From: Megalobrama amblycephala
Taxonomy: Eukaryota > Chordata > Actinopteri > Cypriniformes > Xenocyprididae
Assembly (NCBI RefSeq): GCF_018812025.1
Contig: NC_063050.1
Location: 10,199,015-10,263,014, forward strand
Length of the DNA: 64,000 nucleotides
Reading direction: 5' to 3'
Part shown: positions 35,261 through 46,474 of the stretch, one piece after another
Layout: every line of letters begins with the position of its first letter
How positions within the stretch are numbered: the stretch's first letter is position 1
Translations under genes and position numbers: made by a program
The notes under the pieces: model-generated
The model's database searches: none
What the model saw: the letters and a program-made list of their open reading frames with translations, nothing else
Told to the model about the DNA's origin: nothing

Positions 35261-36324
35261 TGAATCAGAAGCTGTTGTTGTGTTGTCTGTCTCCTCTCTT
35301 CCCCCTTCCCTCCGCAGCTCACCACACACACTTTTGTGGCATTTTTTAAACCATGGTAAGAACAGACTGGTGCTGAAACAGGGGGTTTCATAGATACATG
35401 TAATATCTTTCCCTAGTTGTCTTGAATGGGTCAACAAGGATGTTTTTTTTTATCACATGGATCCTTGCAGAACTTTGAACCAGCAAACATATATCACCTT
35501 ATATAGCAGTCATTTCTCCTTCACATCCTCTGGCAGTAATGACATCAGACAGCTCATATCCGTTACGTGTGGTCAAGCACCAAAATTAGTTGCCCACTGA
35601 AAGAGTATAAACATCAAGTTTATCTGAGAGAACAATGAGGGTGACAACTTAAAGTTTTTCCATTGTTACATGAAATTAATTATTGCTATTTCAAAGCTTT
35701 CAGGCCAGTTGTTGTCATTCAAATCTATTAATAACTTTGGCATTGGTTGGTAATTCGTCTGCAGACTAAATTCTCACTATAGTTTCTGCTGGTCAGAGAA
35801 GTGAAACCCTCCTATTTTCATACATGAATGTGTATATGTATTGAAAAAAAAATGTATCCTAAAAATGTGCTTTATGTCTAATGTCTAAAATAATAGATGG
35901 CTAACATGTACATGCTACTGATTTTCATTGTTACTAATGAAATGAAAATGTATTAAATCATCTTATATATATGCAAAATTATAACAGCATGTCATAAATA
36001 GTCACACGTTCATAGTGACGCAAGCCACAAAACTTTCTGAAAATGACTCATATGTATGTGCAACACTTACAGTCACCATCAGTTTGCCTTCATATTTCAC
36101 AGCATCTATGAATAACAGATCTGCGTAGGTCCTTGTGTCAGCACACTTTTATATTTTAAGACTTTAGCTTGTTTTTCATTTGTGTTTACTATATGCATCA
36201 TGAAAGTCCAGCTTATATGTTTCTAGTATTTTGAAAAAATCTAAAAGACAGGGAAAAAAAAAACTTAAAAAAAAATATATATATTTGTATGTCACTAATC
36301 AAAGGTAAGCAACAATGAGAAAAA

Positions 36325-36434
36325 AAAAAAGAGGAAATGATGCAGTTCTGGTTATAAATGAGGCTGGTAGACTTGAACCTTCCTTATTTCTCTTCAAGTG
36401 TCATTTGGTTACGGCTGAGGTGTCCTGCTCTACG
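36325..36434 (+). promoter_or_regulatory. Candidate promoter and 5' UTR exon of receptor C
   Basis: An A-rich tract followed by GAGGAAATGA (36331-36340) resembles a PU.1 site. TATAAAT at 36353-36359 could serve as a TATA box. A GTATGA donor at 36435 would end a short non-coding exon, to be joined to the leader exon after TTGTAG at 36667. The arrangement is plausible but rests on motifs alone. Confidence 0.35.
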
Positions 36435-36675
36435 GTATGACCAGCTTCTTATCAATTTTATTGAATTATTGAACCAATTCTAAATATCTTATCTACTATA
36501 TCTTTTTTTTTTTAAGAGTCATACATTTTAAAAGACGATTGATGTCACATTGGAAAAGACAGTCTTGCTTAATGATAAAGAACACAGATTGAGCAGAAAT
36601 GCTGCTCTTATTGATTATGTATGTTGACAATCTCAGCCTATATCATTTAGGAGTTATTGTGTTGTAGGTGTTGCT

Positions 36676-39600
36676 ATGCTGATGTCAGTCAGAATAACTC
36701 CTCTTCCTCTGATCTTTCTCCTCATGATTCAAGGTAAGTCTCTAATGTTTTTTCTGCATGTTCTGTTCAGTGCTTTCTTGTCATGTTTTCATTTGTTTTT
36801 CTTTAATGAAGTAGCATGTTTGTTGCTCATTGGTAAACATGCTAATTTAGTTCAATTAATTATATACAAAAAGGAATAATAAAAAAGCAATGCAAGTATG
36901 AAGTACTATGTCTGTCTTTGTTATGTCAAACCACTGCTTTACTCATTCATGTAATGGCAAAGTTATCTTCATTATATGGATTTTCTTAGCAAATAATATG
37001 GTATTAATTGTAGTTTCAATCAGCATAATATCTATTTACTTTGATTAATATGTTCATCTTTAAACAGTAGTATTTTCTATTCCATTTTCATGCTTTTGTC
37101 TCGAATGTTAAATTTTGTTTTTCTTCGACAACCACAACACATTCAAACTTTGAGCAAATATATTCTATTAGTTTTTTTCTGCTTTGGTTATTATAATTTT
37201 TTTTTTCAGGAGTTTTCAGTGATAATGCTAGTTGGGGTGTGAGTTACAGTCCTTCACACATCTGTGCACTAAAGAACTCATCAGTGATAATGAACTGCAC
37301 TTATACATACCCTACTGGACATCAGATCAAGAAAGTGTTCTGGACCAAAACACTGGAAACAGATGATGGAGAGCATCCAGATCTGTCTAATGACGATAAA
37401 TACAAAAAGAGGTTTCAGTATCTGGGAGATAAACAGCAGAACTGCACCATCAGACTGAGTCATGTGACACTGAAGGATTCACACATGTACTATTTCAGAT
37501 TCATCACTAAAGAAGACAAGTGGATTGGTTATCCAGGAGTGAATCTTACTGTCACAGGTGACTTTCATGAGGTTTCTCTCTTCTTCTGTGCATTATGTTG
37601 AATAATAATCAGTGTATGACAGCAGCACTAGATATAATGTGTGTGTTGTGTTCAGATCTTCAGGTGGAGTCTCCTGAGAGAGTGACAGAGGGAGATTCAG
37701 TCCGTCTGACATGTAAAAGCAGCTGCACTCTGACTGACAGAGCAACATTCATCTGGTACAGAAACTCACAGCCATTAACTGAGAGAAGAGACAGAAACAA
37801 TGAACTCCTGCTGCAGTCAGTCAGAAGAGAGGATGCAGGCAGATATAGCTGTGCTGTACACGGACACAATCACATCTCTCCTGCTGTTCAGCTCAAAGTC
37901 ATGTGTGAGTACAGATTTGGTTATTTATAGCTCAAATGTATAAATCTGAAATATTATTTCATGATTAGCACATCTTTTGTGACTTTATAAACATTATTTC
38001 CAAATACCACCTACTATATTCTAGGAACACCAAATGACATTAAGAGTAATGTGTTTACAGTTTACTAATTATAGAATATGGCAATGTTTATTTGCTTCCT
38101 CATAATGCAGTTCATATCCCCACCTAAAGGGGGCATCAAGCTGACAATAGTGCTCAAAAACAACATGTATGTGTTTAGATATTGAAAAGGTCCATGGCAG
38201 GCAGTGGGCAGAACCGTTTAGTCTGTAGGGTTTGATCTTTCAGATGAGCAGCATCTCACATGCACAATGTGGGAAATAGTTCAAATGAAACACCTCCTAA
38301 TTGATTTTGTTGGTGCTTTGCCCTTACAGGGAGTTCACCCATGAGTGAAAAGTCATCATTTACTCACCCTAGTGTTGTTCTAATGCCGTATGAACTTCTT
38401 TGTTATTCAGACCACAAACTGAGAAATTACATATAAACAAACAAACAAATGAATGAATGAATGAATGAATGTCCTGCTCACTCTCCTCCATAATTCTATG
38501 GCAGTGAATTGAGACCATTTTAAAATATGTTAAAGTATTACTAAATGAACCCATACAAATCATGTCACATATTCCAAATGTTCTGGGGGTATACGACAGG
38601 ATTCAGTTAAAAAAAAAAGAAAAAGAAAATTAATTAACAAAAACAATTTTATTATTTTGTGAAAAAATCCGACCTTGGCCATTGGTCTGACTTGAACAAA
38701 TGTGTGTTCATGAGTCTAATAGTGCAGGAAAAGAACACGTGTGCGCCATTTCCAGAAATCAAAACTAATGAAAAGATCATGCTTTGGTCTGTGCAAAAAA
38801 AGTAGCCCAATGCAATTTTCTCTGTCGGGCAGCTGGATTCTTCACTGAATTTGTACAACTGTTGTGGGGGTGTTAGAGCGCTGAAATCGTAATGCCTCCA
38901 AAACACTTTGACAATGTCACTAGCCGCCTATGTGATCATTCTGTGCTAAGTTTACATCATTTGTTAAAGCTGGTCACTGTTCACAGTCATTATATGAATG
39001 ATCACAAGCAAGATGTTTTTTCAGTTTCTCTTTTTTCTGCTCTGAAAATATAAGATCATACAGCATTAGGACAACACAGATAATGACAATTTTAAATTTT
39101 TATTTATCATAAATATGTTCTTCTATTTTTTTTTTATGCTGTCGTCCAATCACATCATAGGTCATTCACTTAGATATATGTATTTCTAACAACTCTGAAA
39201 ATAATCATTAAAAATGATCATAATCTATCAGGTAATTTACACACATAACTAGTTCACAACCTTCCTCCTTGATGTCCTTCTGTGTAGCCTCGTAAAATTA
39301 TATGCATTGCCTACAAAATCAGCAGTCTAATAATCATATGTTTTGGTTGTATAAAATTAAGACAAATTTACAGTACAGCATTTTGGCATAAGTTATTAAA
39401 GATGCAACATAGTGGCATAGTGGTGACTTTTTTCACAGATTTTCAAATGTATTAAATAAGCCAAACATGTAAATTGCACATCTTATACTGTATCTTATAC
39501 ATTAACATATTATTATTTCATGGCACTGGTTTTTAGAATATTTTTATACTGCAGTGTAACCTCACAGCAACCAAAATGCAGTGTTGTGAAAACATCCTGA

Positions 39601-41234
39601 GTTCTTGAAGCTGATGATGTTGACAACACATGTCTGTGATCTCAAATTTATGTTTCGTGCAATTTTTTGATTTTCATTTTTTAGATCCTCCAAAGAGCGT
39701 CTCAGTGTCCATCAGTCCATCTGGTGAAATAGTGTCAGGAGATTCAGTGACTCTGATCTGCAGCAGTGATTCAAACCCTCCTGCAGAAATCAGCTGGTTT
39801 AAGGAGAATGAAAGCTCAGCTGTTGGATCTGGACAGAGTTTCAGTGCACTACAGAGTGGACGCTTCTACTGTCAGGCTCACAATCAACATGGATCTCAGA
39901 GATCAGACGCTGTAACTGTCACAGGTGAAGCTTTTATTAACACACTCCTGTATCTTCACATCATTCATCAGTTTGGAGAGTTAATCATGATGATCTTCCT
40001 CTCTTTCAGTTCATCATGGTGCTGGTAGGAATGTGATTGTGATCGCAGCGACATCTGGAGGATTATTCTTCATCATCATCCTCATCCTCTTTATAATGTG
40101 AGCACAATAACAAAAAACCCTGCAGTGATTGAATAAGTTCACTTTTGGTCTAATGTATCTAATGGCTCAGTTGTATTATTAGTAATCTTTAAAATCAACA
40201 TTCATATTTTCTCTTAATGTAATAGAGTCCATATGCTGTTAATGTCTGTCATTATAACAGGAGGAAACGAAGGGATGGTCAAACTGAAGATCTCACAGTG
40301 AAACAGGTAAATCATCTCAACATGATTCACATCAGCTGTTGTCTGTTTCAGACTGTAACTGTACAGACCGACGGGATTCAAACCTTCTCAGTCACAATCC
40401 AGTCAGTAACCAGTTTGTACTATAATATAAAAATCAAAAAACAAACCTGATTTTATTGGACAGTTGTGAGTGGGAGTTTTTAGTCAATTTATCCAATCTG
40501 GTTGAGTTTTTAATGATAATTAAGGGTTTTGTACAAGACACATGTCTGCCACGACACTGACCAATCAGAGACGACTTCATTCATGTACAATCATTTATCA
40601 CAGATTTGTTTTATGTGGTCAAAATCATGGTCTAATCTGTCATGTGACTTGAATTTGAAGCCATGAAAAGCGTATGGCGTCCCATTTATTTTGAACATTG
40701 TCAGGGATCTTTTTTCCTGTATTTTTACAGTGTTTCTATAAAAACGTGTATATTCCTAAATTTATCATTGACCATATTTTTTATATATTTATTGTTGTGA
40801 TATTTTGTGACGTGTGTCCTTCTGTCTCTCCTGTAGATCTCTGATCCCAATGAAGACACATATACAGCTCTTGATCTCAAGTCCACGACCTCTGACCTGT
40901 ACGACACACTCACAGTAAGTGAGACGTCACAGTCACATGATCCATCACAGATGATCACATGACCGATCTCTCTCTCTTCCACACAGACGGTTCATCCCAG
41001 AGCTCCTGAAGACTCCTGCAGGACTCTTGATCCTCAGAGCTTTTCTAAACATGAGAATCCATCAGTGAGTGTCTGAACCTGCAGCTCTTCTCAATATCAT
41101 CCATCAAACTCTCTTCAGCTCTAGTGTGATTGATTTGTGGATCTTGTGAAAGGTTTATAATGTTGTTGATGAACTTCAGTCAGTCTTTCTTCATCTTATT
41201 GTTTGTTCAGATCAACAGGAAGATGCTGCAGTAA
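36676..41234 (+). CDS. Receptor C: Siglec/CD22-like receptor with ITAM-like tail
   Basis: Predicted 402 aa receptor in nine exons: 36676-36733, 37210-37557, 37656-37904, 39685-39924, 40010-40097, 40261-40306, 40837-40914, 40987-41064 and 41211-41234. Leader, Siglec-type V domain (SWGVSY, SHICAL, NCTY, NCTIRL, YYFR, DKWIG), a C2 domain with CKSSC, one membrane-proximal C2 domain, membrane helix (TSGGLFFIIILILFI), RKRR stop-transfer and a tail of about 70 aa. It lacks the middle C2 module of A and B. The tail reads EDTYTALDLKSTTSDLYDTL: two YxxL units separated by nine residues, preceded by acidic residues. That is ITAM-like, although the classical spacing is six to eight. None of the inhibitory tail exons of B and D is present. 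Likely role: an activating or dual partner of the inhibitory genes. There is no charged residue in the helix, so signalling would depend on its own tail. Confidence 0.83.
38327..38500. repeat. Degenerate cyprinid repeat plus (AATG)n in gene C intron
   Basis: GGGAGTTCACCCATGAGTGA and TTTACTCACCCTAGTGTTGT resemble the 21190 repeat. A short run of AATG units follows at about 38448-38471. It lies in the 1.78 kb intron between the second and third Ig exons. Confidence 0.45.
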
Positions 41235-41412
41235 GAGGCGGAGCATGAAGGAACCAATCCTGAGCTCTGTGGGCGGAGCCACATATGATTGACAGGATCA
41301 TCAGTGATGAGTCACTAAAGATGTTTATTTCTGTATAGTTGAAGAAACAGGAAGAAACATGATGAAAGTAAAAAAGCTGGTGAATTGTCATTGTGTAAAA
41401 AAGATCAAATTA

Positions 41413-42372
41413 AGGGTCCGTTTACACGACACGACTGAAAACTTTTGGCCAAAACTTTTGGAGTTTTGGCTGTTCATTTACACCACAATGACATTTTGGG
41501 GTACTGAAAACACAAACTTTTGAAAAAAAGGGGTTTCAAAGTGCAAGTTTTTGAAAACACTACTGTTATCATATTTGTGTAAAATACAAAAACAGGAATT
41601 TGTTAAAAAGGTGACGTCATGCATGTGTGTTACATGTTCAGTCTAAAGGAGCGTAATGTTTCTTTACAAAGTGACATCGCCAAATACTGGCCAGGCATGA
41701 GTAATACAGTGTTTGAGTTTGGGTTCAATCTTCAACTGGCTGGCGGGAGCAGCCACTGACAGGTCACATGATCTGGTGGCAGCTGCCAGTCTGATTCTGG
41801 CAGGTCTGTCAGTGGTGGGCTGGTGGCTGGCAGAGTGTAACATGTTCCCTATCACTCTTGCTGCACAGAAATACACAATTTTATTATGATGAATATAATA
41901 TTATGACTCTGTTCTTTTGTATGATTGATGTTTTATGGGTTTATCTCAGTTAAAGCAGTCAAATGACCCTGATCTCAACTCGTTGCTTACTGATGCTTCG
42001 CTGGACCTAAACCAGCCAGCCACTGTCTGAATATATATTGGTTTGACTGTATATAAATCATAGCCTATATAATCATACAATTATTCTAATTATCATTAAA
42101 ACTACACAATTTCATCAAAAGAATAGAGTCATAAGAATATTTTTATAATAGTAAAATAATGTATTTCAATGCAGCGAGAGTGATGGGAACGCGTTATACT
42201 CGCATCTCAGCAGTGGCTGGCTGGACAGAGCGTCAGTTTCAGCATTTTTAATCGTTTTCACGGATCCATGTAAACAGAAATCATTTTAATAACATAATTT
42301 TCTTTATGCAAAAAATAAAAAATAAAAACGTATCAGTTTTTAAGACACATCGTTGTCGTGTAACCGTACCCT
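41413..42372. mobile_element. Non-autonomous DNA element downstream of gene C
   Basis: AGGGTCCGTTTACACGACAC at the left and the inverse-like GTTGTCGTGTAACCGTACCCT at the right form imperfect inverted termini (about 20 bp). The interior has repeated TTTTGGAGTTTTGG-type motifs on the left and no transposase. No convincing target duplication was found. Confidence 0.5.
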
Positions 42373-42639
42373 GAGTCAGAGATGTTCAGTGGTGGATACT
42401 AGATGTCTTCACGGGTCGATTTGGATCTGAAAACCAGAGATCTGACCAGAGACTCGAGAGGATTCGGGTCCAAAACTTTGACGAGGGCCTCGGATACGGT
42501 TCGGGTCTGATATAGTAGCTTCAGGTCTCGGGTAATTTAAAACAAATGGACCCAAGAAGACCTGAATTATTTAAAAATATGCCATAACCATGTCAGGTGT
42601 TTAACAATGTTTTATTATTTAAGACAAATACATATTAAA

Positions 42640-43270
42640 TCATTCTAGGACAACGTTATTATCCCCGTTCTTCTGTCAATATGTGCTTCTATGTGTAAAT
42701 GACCAGATCCTCCAGGATACGGCCGCGCTCTAGACTGGGTAAACCCAGCCTGATCTGCCGGCGATTTGATTTCACCCGGCAACTCAGTCTGGAAACCCGT
42801 ACATTCATTTCTACTGCTTCTGTTACACTTTTGCAGAAACCAATCACAGACTGGCTTATCCACCTTGCTCGCTATTGGCGGGTATAACACGACAAGCACG
42901 ACCGTCAATCCAATTTCTTTTAACCTCTCGATGATGCTGAATGACTTCTTTAGTTTAGCAAACAAATCGCTCGAGTGGGTGTAAATATCACTCACTTTCA
43001 TGTTTTTTGCACAACCTGCAAAAATCGCTCGAGTGCCATTGCTGCTTCTGCAAACCGCTGATCAATACAAACCAATACAAACTAAACCTGTCTGAAGTTT
43101 TCGCTCTGCAAAAGTACGTCACCCGGATCGTTGATCTGATTGGTTGAAGGACTATCCAATTGCGTGAATAATGCTGGTTGATCACGCCTCTTGTGCAGTA
43201 GAAAAGTATAGCAAACTCCCCAGACCAATGTTCAATTTTAAATTGAGCTTGGTCTGGTGATAGCCTGACA
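42640..43270. repeat. Unclassified interspersed repeat
   Basis: A G-C-richer block with CTAGACTGGGTAAACCCAGC near the left and GAGCTTGGTCTGGTGATAGC near the right. The internal inverse AATTTTAAATTGA lies at about 43230. Overlapping open frames on both strands (about 62-118 codons) lack recognisable domains. It is probably a non-autonomous element. Confidence 0.4.
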
Positions 43271-43779
43271 AGCCGCGCTCCACATAAACTGTAGGAATAC
43301 CAGAGCCGTTCATGAGGATGAGTGTGGGGATTTGCTTCCTAATATTAACATAAATATTAATTTCCTAAAACATAACACTTATGAGCAGTTTATCTACTTG
43401 GAAGTGCTCGTCCAAGAAAAACAAGGCCAACTGTTGCCAGATCGATTACCATCTAAATGCTGATCAACTAAATCAAATTAACAAAAATTAAACCATAACT
43501 GTATATTTCATGTTTTTCCTCAAACAAACTTTGTGCACATTCACAAAGGACAATGTTTCACTGATGGTCTCAAAGTGATCAATCAGCTTCTGTTATTCTG
43601 TCTTTTGTGTTTCTGTAACTTGATCAGTTTTATTTCTCATTTGTTCAAACCCTCAAACTACCACCAGAGGTCACCATCTCCTGCTACTGACATCAACCTT
43701 GATGAGAGTCACCTGTAAATCACAATCATTCATTCATGACTGGGCACTTAATCTGGACCAAAGACTATACACTAACATA

Positions 43780-43976
43780 TGGAAGCCTCCATATGTTAAA
43801 AAAAAAGCCACTAAAAGACTTAATTGTGACTTTTTATCTTAGAATTCTGACTTTTTAACTCGCAATTGCGACTTTATATCTCACAATTGCGTGATATAAA
43901 GTAGAATTCTGAGTTAAAAAGTCGCAATTAATCTTTTTTTTTTTTTTTTTTTAGTTGCGGAAACGGGCTTCCATAC
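43780..43976. mobile_element. Palindromic MITE (GGAAGCC...GGCTTCC)
   Basis: GGAAGCC near 43782 is matched by GGCTTCC near 43966. Inside, AGAATTCTGACTTTTTAACT is followed after a short gap by its inverse AGTTAAAAAGTCGCA, with GCGACTTTATATC against GATATAAAGT. An oligo-T run of about 20 lies near 43935. This is a short hairpin element with no coding capacity. Confidence 0.65.
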
Positions 43977-45100
43977 TAACAAGAAGCAACACTCAATAAA
44001 ACGATCCATTGCAACACCGGCGCCCAGCAGCAGCCCTGCGTTTCCGCCATTTGTGAAAGCGACTCGTCAGTCCACTAGTTTCTATGGCAATATCAGCTGC
44101 TTTGTTAAAACAAAACGTACATTAAAGCTGAAATCCATCCTGAATGATGACAACACAGAATAAAATACTATCACTAGAGATCATCAAATCCTTTTAACAG
44201 TTTATTTTACACACTTTGTGTTTAAGTCTTCCACTTTTTTTCACAAAACCTTTGCTCTCCAGAAACCCAGTCAGTTTGGGTTATATTAAGTATCAGAATT
44301 ATAAACACTGAATTAATACCAACATATGAAACTAAATTAAGGACATGAATCAGAAAAATTGGGAATGTTGGACAATAATATATGAATATAACAGCTTGAT
44401 TTTGCAGTGTTGTCTAATGTCTGTAAAAGCAAAAGTGTCCAAAAGTGGGAATTATTATGGGATAACGGACACAGCAATGCATTAAAACGTACAATATTAA
44501 CATTTCAATTCAGACCTAGATATTATTACTATTACTCCACTAGGTCTGAAATATATTGTTTGCTGCAAACATGATGATCTTACATTTATTAATTATTAAT
44601 TTACTATTAATAAATGTGTGAAGTTGCATAAAATGGAAATACTCAATAAAGTAGGCTAACTACGTTACCTCAGATGGTTTAATGGTTGGATTCAACAACT
44701 GGTAAAATAAAACATATATAAGACAATACAGCATTCACTGTAGGAGCCATACAATTTACTGGTGACTTAATTTAAAAAACTGTTCTATTGCGCTTCTGAT
44801 TTGGCAGTGAAATTCACCGATTTTGGGTGCGTAAGATGTGAAGGATTCAATGGTCCAGTTAGTATTTTCACCCTTTTTGTTACCCAAAAAGTATCAAAGT
44901 GTCGCCTCTTGGGTTCTACACTCTCTGGACTGAAAGACTGTTGGACTCTGGCGTACTGTGTTATTGTTATTATATGACAATGATGACAATTGTTATTGTT
45001 CTTTCAAGCATTTAATAATAATAATAATAAAAAAATCACAATCATTCATCTTCAAGTGTTGTTTTATCCTGTACTGTTTTTAGAGTCCTTCATGTTTGTA
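43977..45100. other. Intergenic, no gene recognised
   Basis: No receptor exons and no clear element ends. An ATA/ATAA-rich stretch lies at about 45012-45030. Confidence 0.4.
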
Positions 45101-45129
45101 TTATATTCTGAACGCTAGAAATTTTACAT

Positions 45130-45480
45130 TCCCAGAACATTCTCACAACGTCTCCACTGGTGTCAAGGAAGTTGTCTAATAATGTTCCCAGAACGTTCAG
45201 AGACGGTCACGATGTGGAGTTCTTTTAAGGTTTGGGGAACGTTATTTGCTGGACCTTCAGGGAACATTCAGGACATTCTGGGAATGTTTAGGGGACTATT
45301 ACTATAGGACGTTCTGATAACTTCCCAATTGACCATAAAATAACCAAAAGAGAACGCCCCCCTAAAGTCATATTAGGAAGCTTGAACTGCAGCACTTTCA
45401 TTACCAAAAGAGGATGTTTTAGGAACATCCCGAATGTTCTGTAAAGGTTTGGAATTTTCGTCACCTTTAGAGAATTTTAG
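45130..45480. repeat. Degenerate tandem GGAACGTTC-type repeat
   Basis: AGAACATTCTCACAACGTCT, AATGTTCCCAGAACGTTC, GGGGAACGTTATT, GGGAACATTCAGG and similar units recur irregularly. The array looks like a decayed tandem repeat with a palindromic GAACGTTC core. Confidence 0.55.
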
Positions 45481-45750
45481 GGAACGTTGCGCAAGGACAC
45501 GATCGTCGCCTTCTATGTGGGTCTCTAGTTTCTTCAGTCTGTTTGCTTTAATAGCGGCGCTTTACATCATTTTTGAATGTTTTCTCATGTATTTCTCTCT
45601 TCAGGCCGCATTACTAACGGAAGTGAAGGACGTTGCGTCATTTGAATATCAATTCTGATTGGTCAGTTTGGTGATGAGAGGAGTTTATGTTGTCAGCCTC
45701 CTCTGGCATTTAAGTAATTAAAACTCGTCTGGGCTTCAAAATACGTGCCT

Positions 45751-45922
45751 AAGTTCTGCACTTTAGTAAGTAAATCATCTATCTGATCACATGCTTGCCT
45801 CTAATGGACGTCACTGCTGTGCAGACGCATTAATCACGTGACACAGCAATGAAAGATGTCCAGTAGGGGGCGACAGACAAAAGAGGACAAAGAGTTTCTC
45901 TTTCTGAGTGCAAAAACATCAA
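45751..45922 (+). promoter_or_regulatory. 5' flank of receptor D, shared with 58491-58654
   Basis: AAGTTCTGCACTTTAGTAAG through GACAGACAAAAGAGGACAAAG is repeated upstream of the orphan tail fragment E. An AAAAGAGGAC ETS-like motif is included. Conservation between two copies is partly due to recent duplication, so regulatory function is only suggested. Confidence 0.4.
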
Positions 45923-46201
45923 ATAAGCTTCACAATAATAGGTGTGAAATATCCAGCAGAACATCTCAATCCTGTTCTTTAAATGTCTTCATAGTGAATG
46001 TATTTAAATTAACTTAAAGAAAAAGATCATCATTTTTCTTTAATTAGGTTTAGTTCAGTGATGTTTTTCTCTTGTAGAGGGAGTGACACTGATATTTCCA
46101 GCACTGGTCATTAATAAACAGTGTTAACCACAGAAAGTCCTTCACTGTGAAGCTAAAGTGCTTGAGTTAATTCAGTCAGTCATTTGGTTGCTGTTGATCT
46201 G

Positions 46202-46216
46202 ATGAGCTTCAACACG
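46202..46216 (+). other. Possible coding start exon of receptor D (alternative start)
   Basis: ATGAGCTTCAACACG sits immediately before a GTAAGA donor. Joined to the acceptor at 46465, it continues in frame through the leader exon and would add MSFNTIYL before the start used in the paralogues. The other genes have a non-coding exon here, so this may be chance. Confidence 0.35.
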
Positions 46217-46474
46217 GTAAGACAAACACATTCATACTTCAATAAAAACTGATGATTATTTCTATAGATGAAGCTCATATAACACATGATTCCTGACATG
46301 AGAAATATCTTCTGAACATCTAATGATCAGTTCATTTACACACACTGATGTTGAGCATTAATAATCTTCAGATGAGCAAAGATCTTACTAACACTAAGAG
46401 CTGTTTAGAGTGATGAACAGACACTGTTTATGAGTATATGAGTGATGATTTATGCTGTATTATAGATATATTTG

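Larger units (their letters stand above)
30996..35875 (+). repeat. Segmental duplication, copy 1 (3' end of gene B and flank)
   Basis: From AAGTCAAACACCTATTGTCT onward this sequence is repeated with few differences per line at about 58660-64000, and the match is still running at the window edge. Known differences: copy 1 has a 522 bp element at 33114-33635 and about 350 bp at 32135-32483 that copy 2 lacks. Copy 2 has a hAT insertion at 60401 and about 130 bp at 61750. The duplicated part includes the membrane exon, all tail exons and the 3' flank of gene B. Confidence 0.92.

Noticed and set aside
42645..43001. 118-codon minus-strand frame downstream of gene C
   Set aside because: Overlaps several other frames in an interspersed repeat; no recognisable domain.
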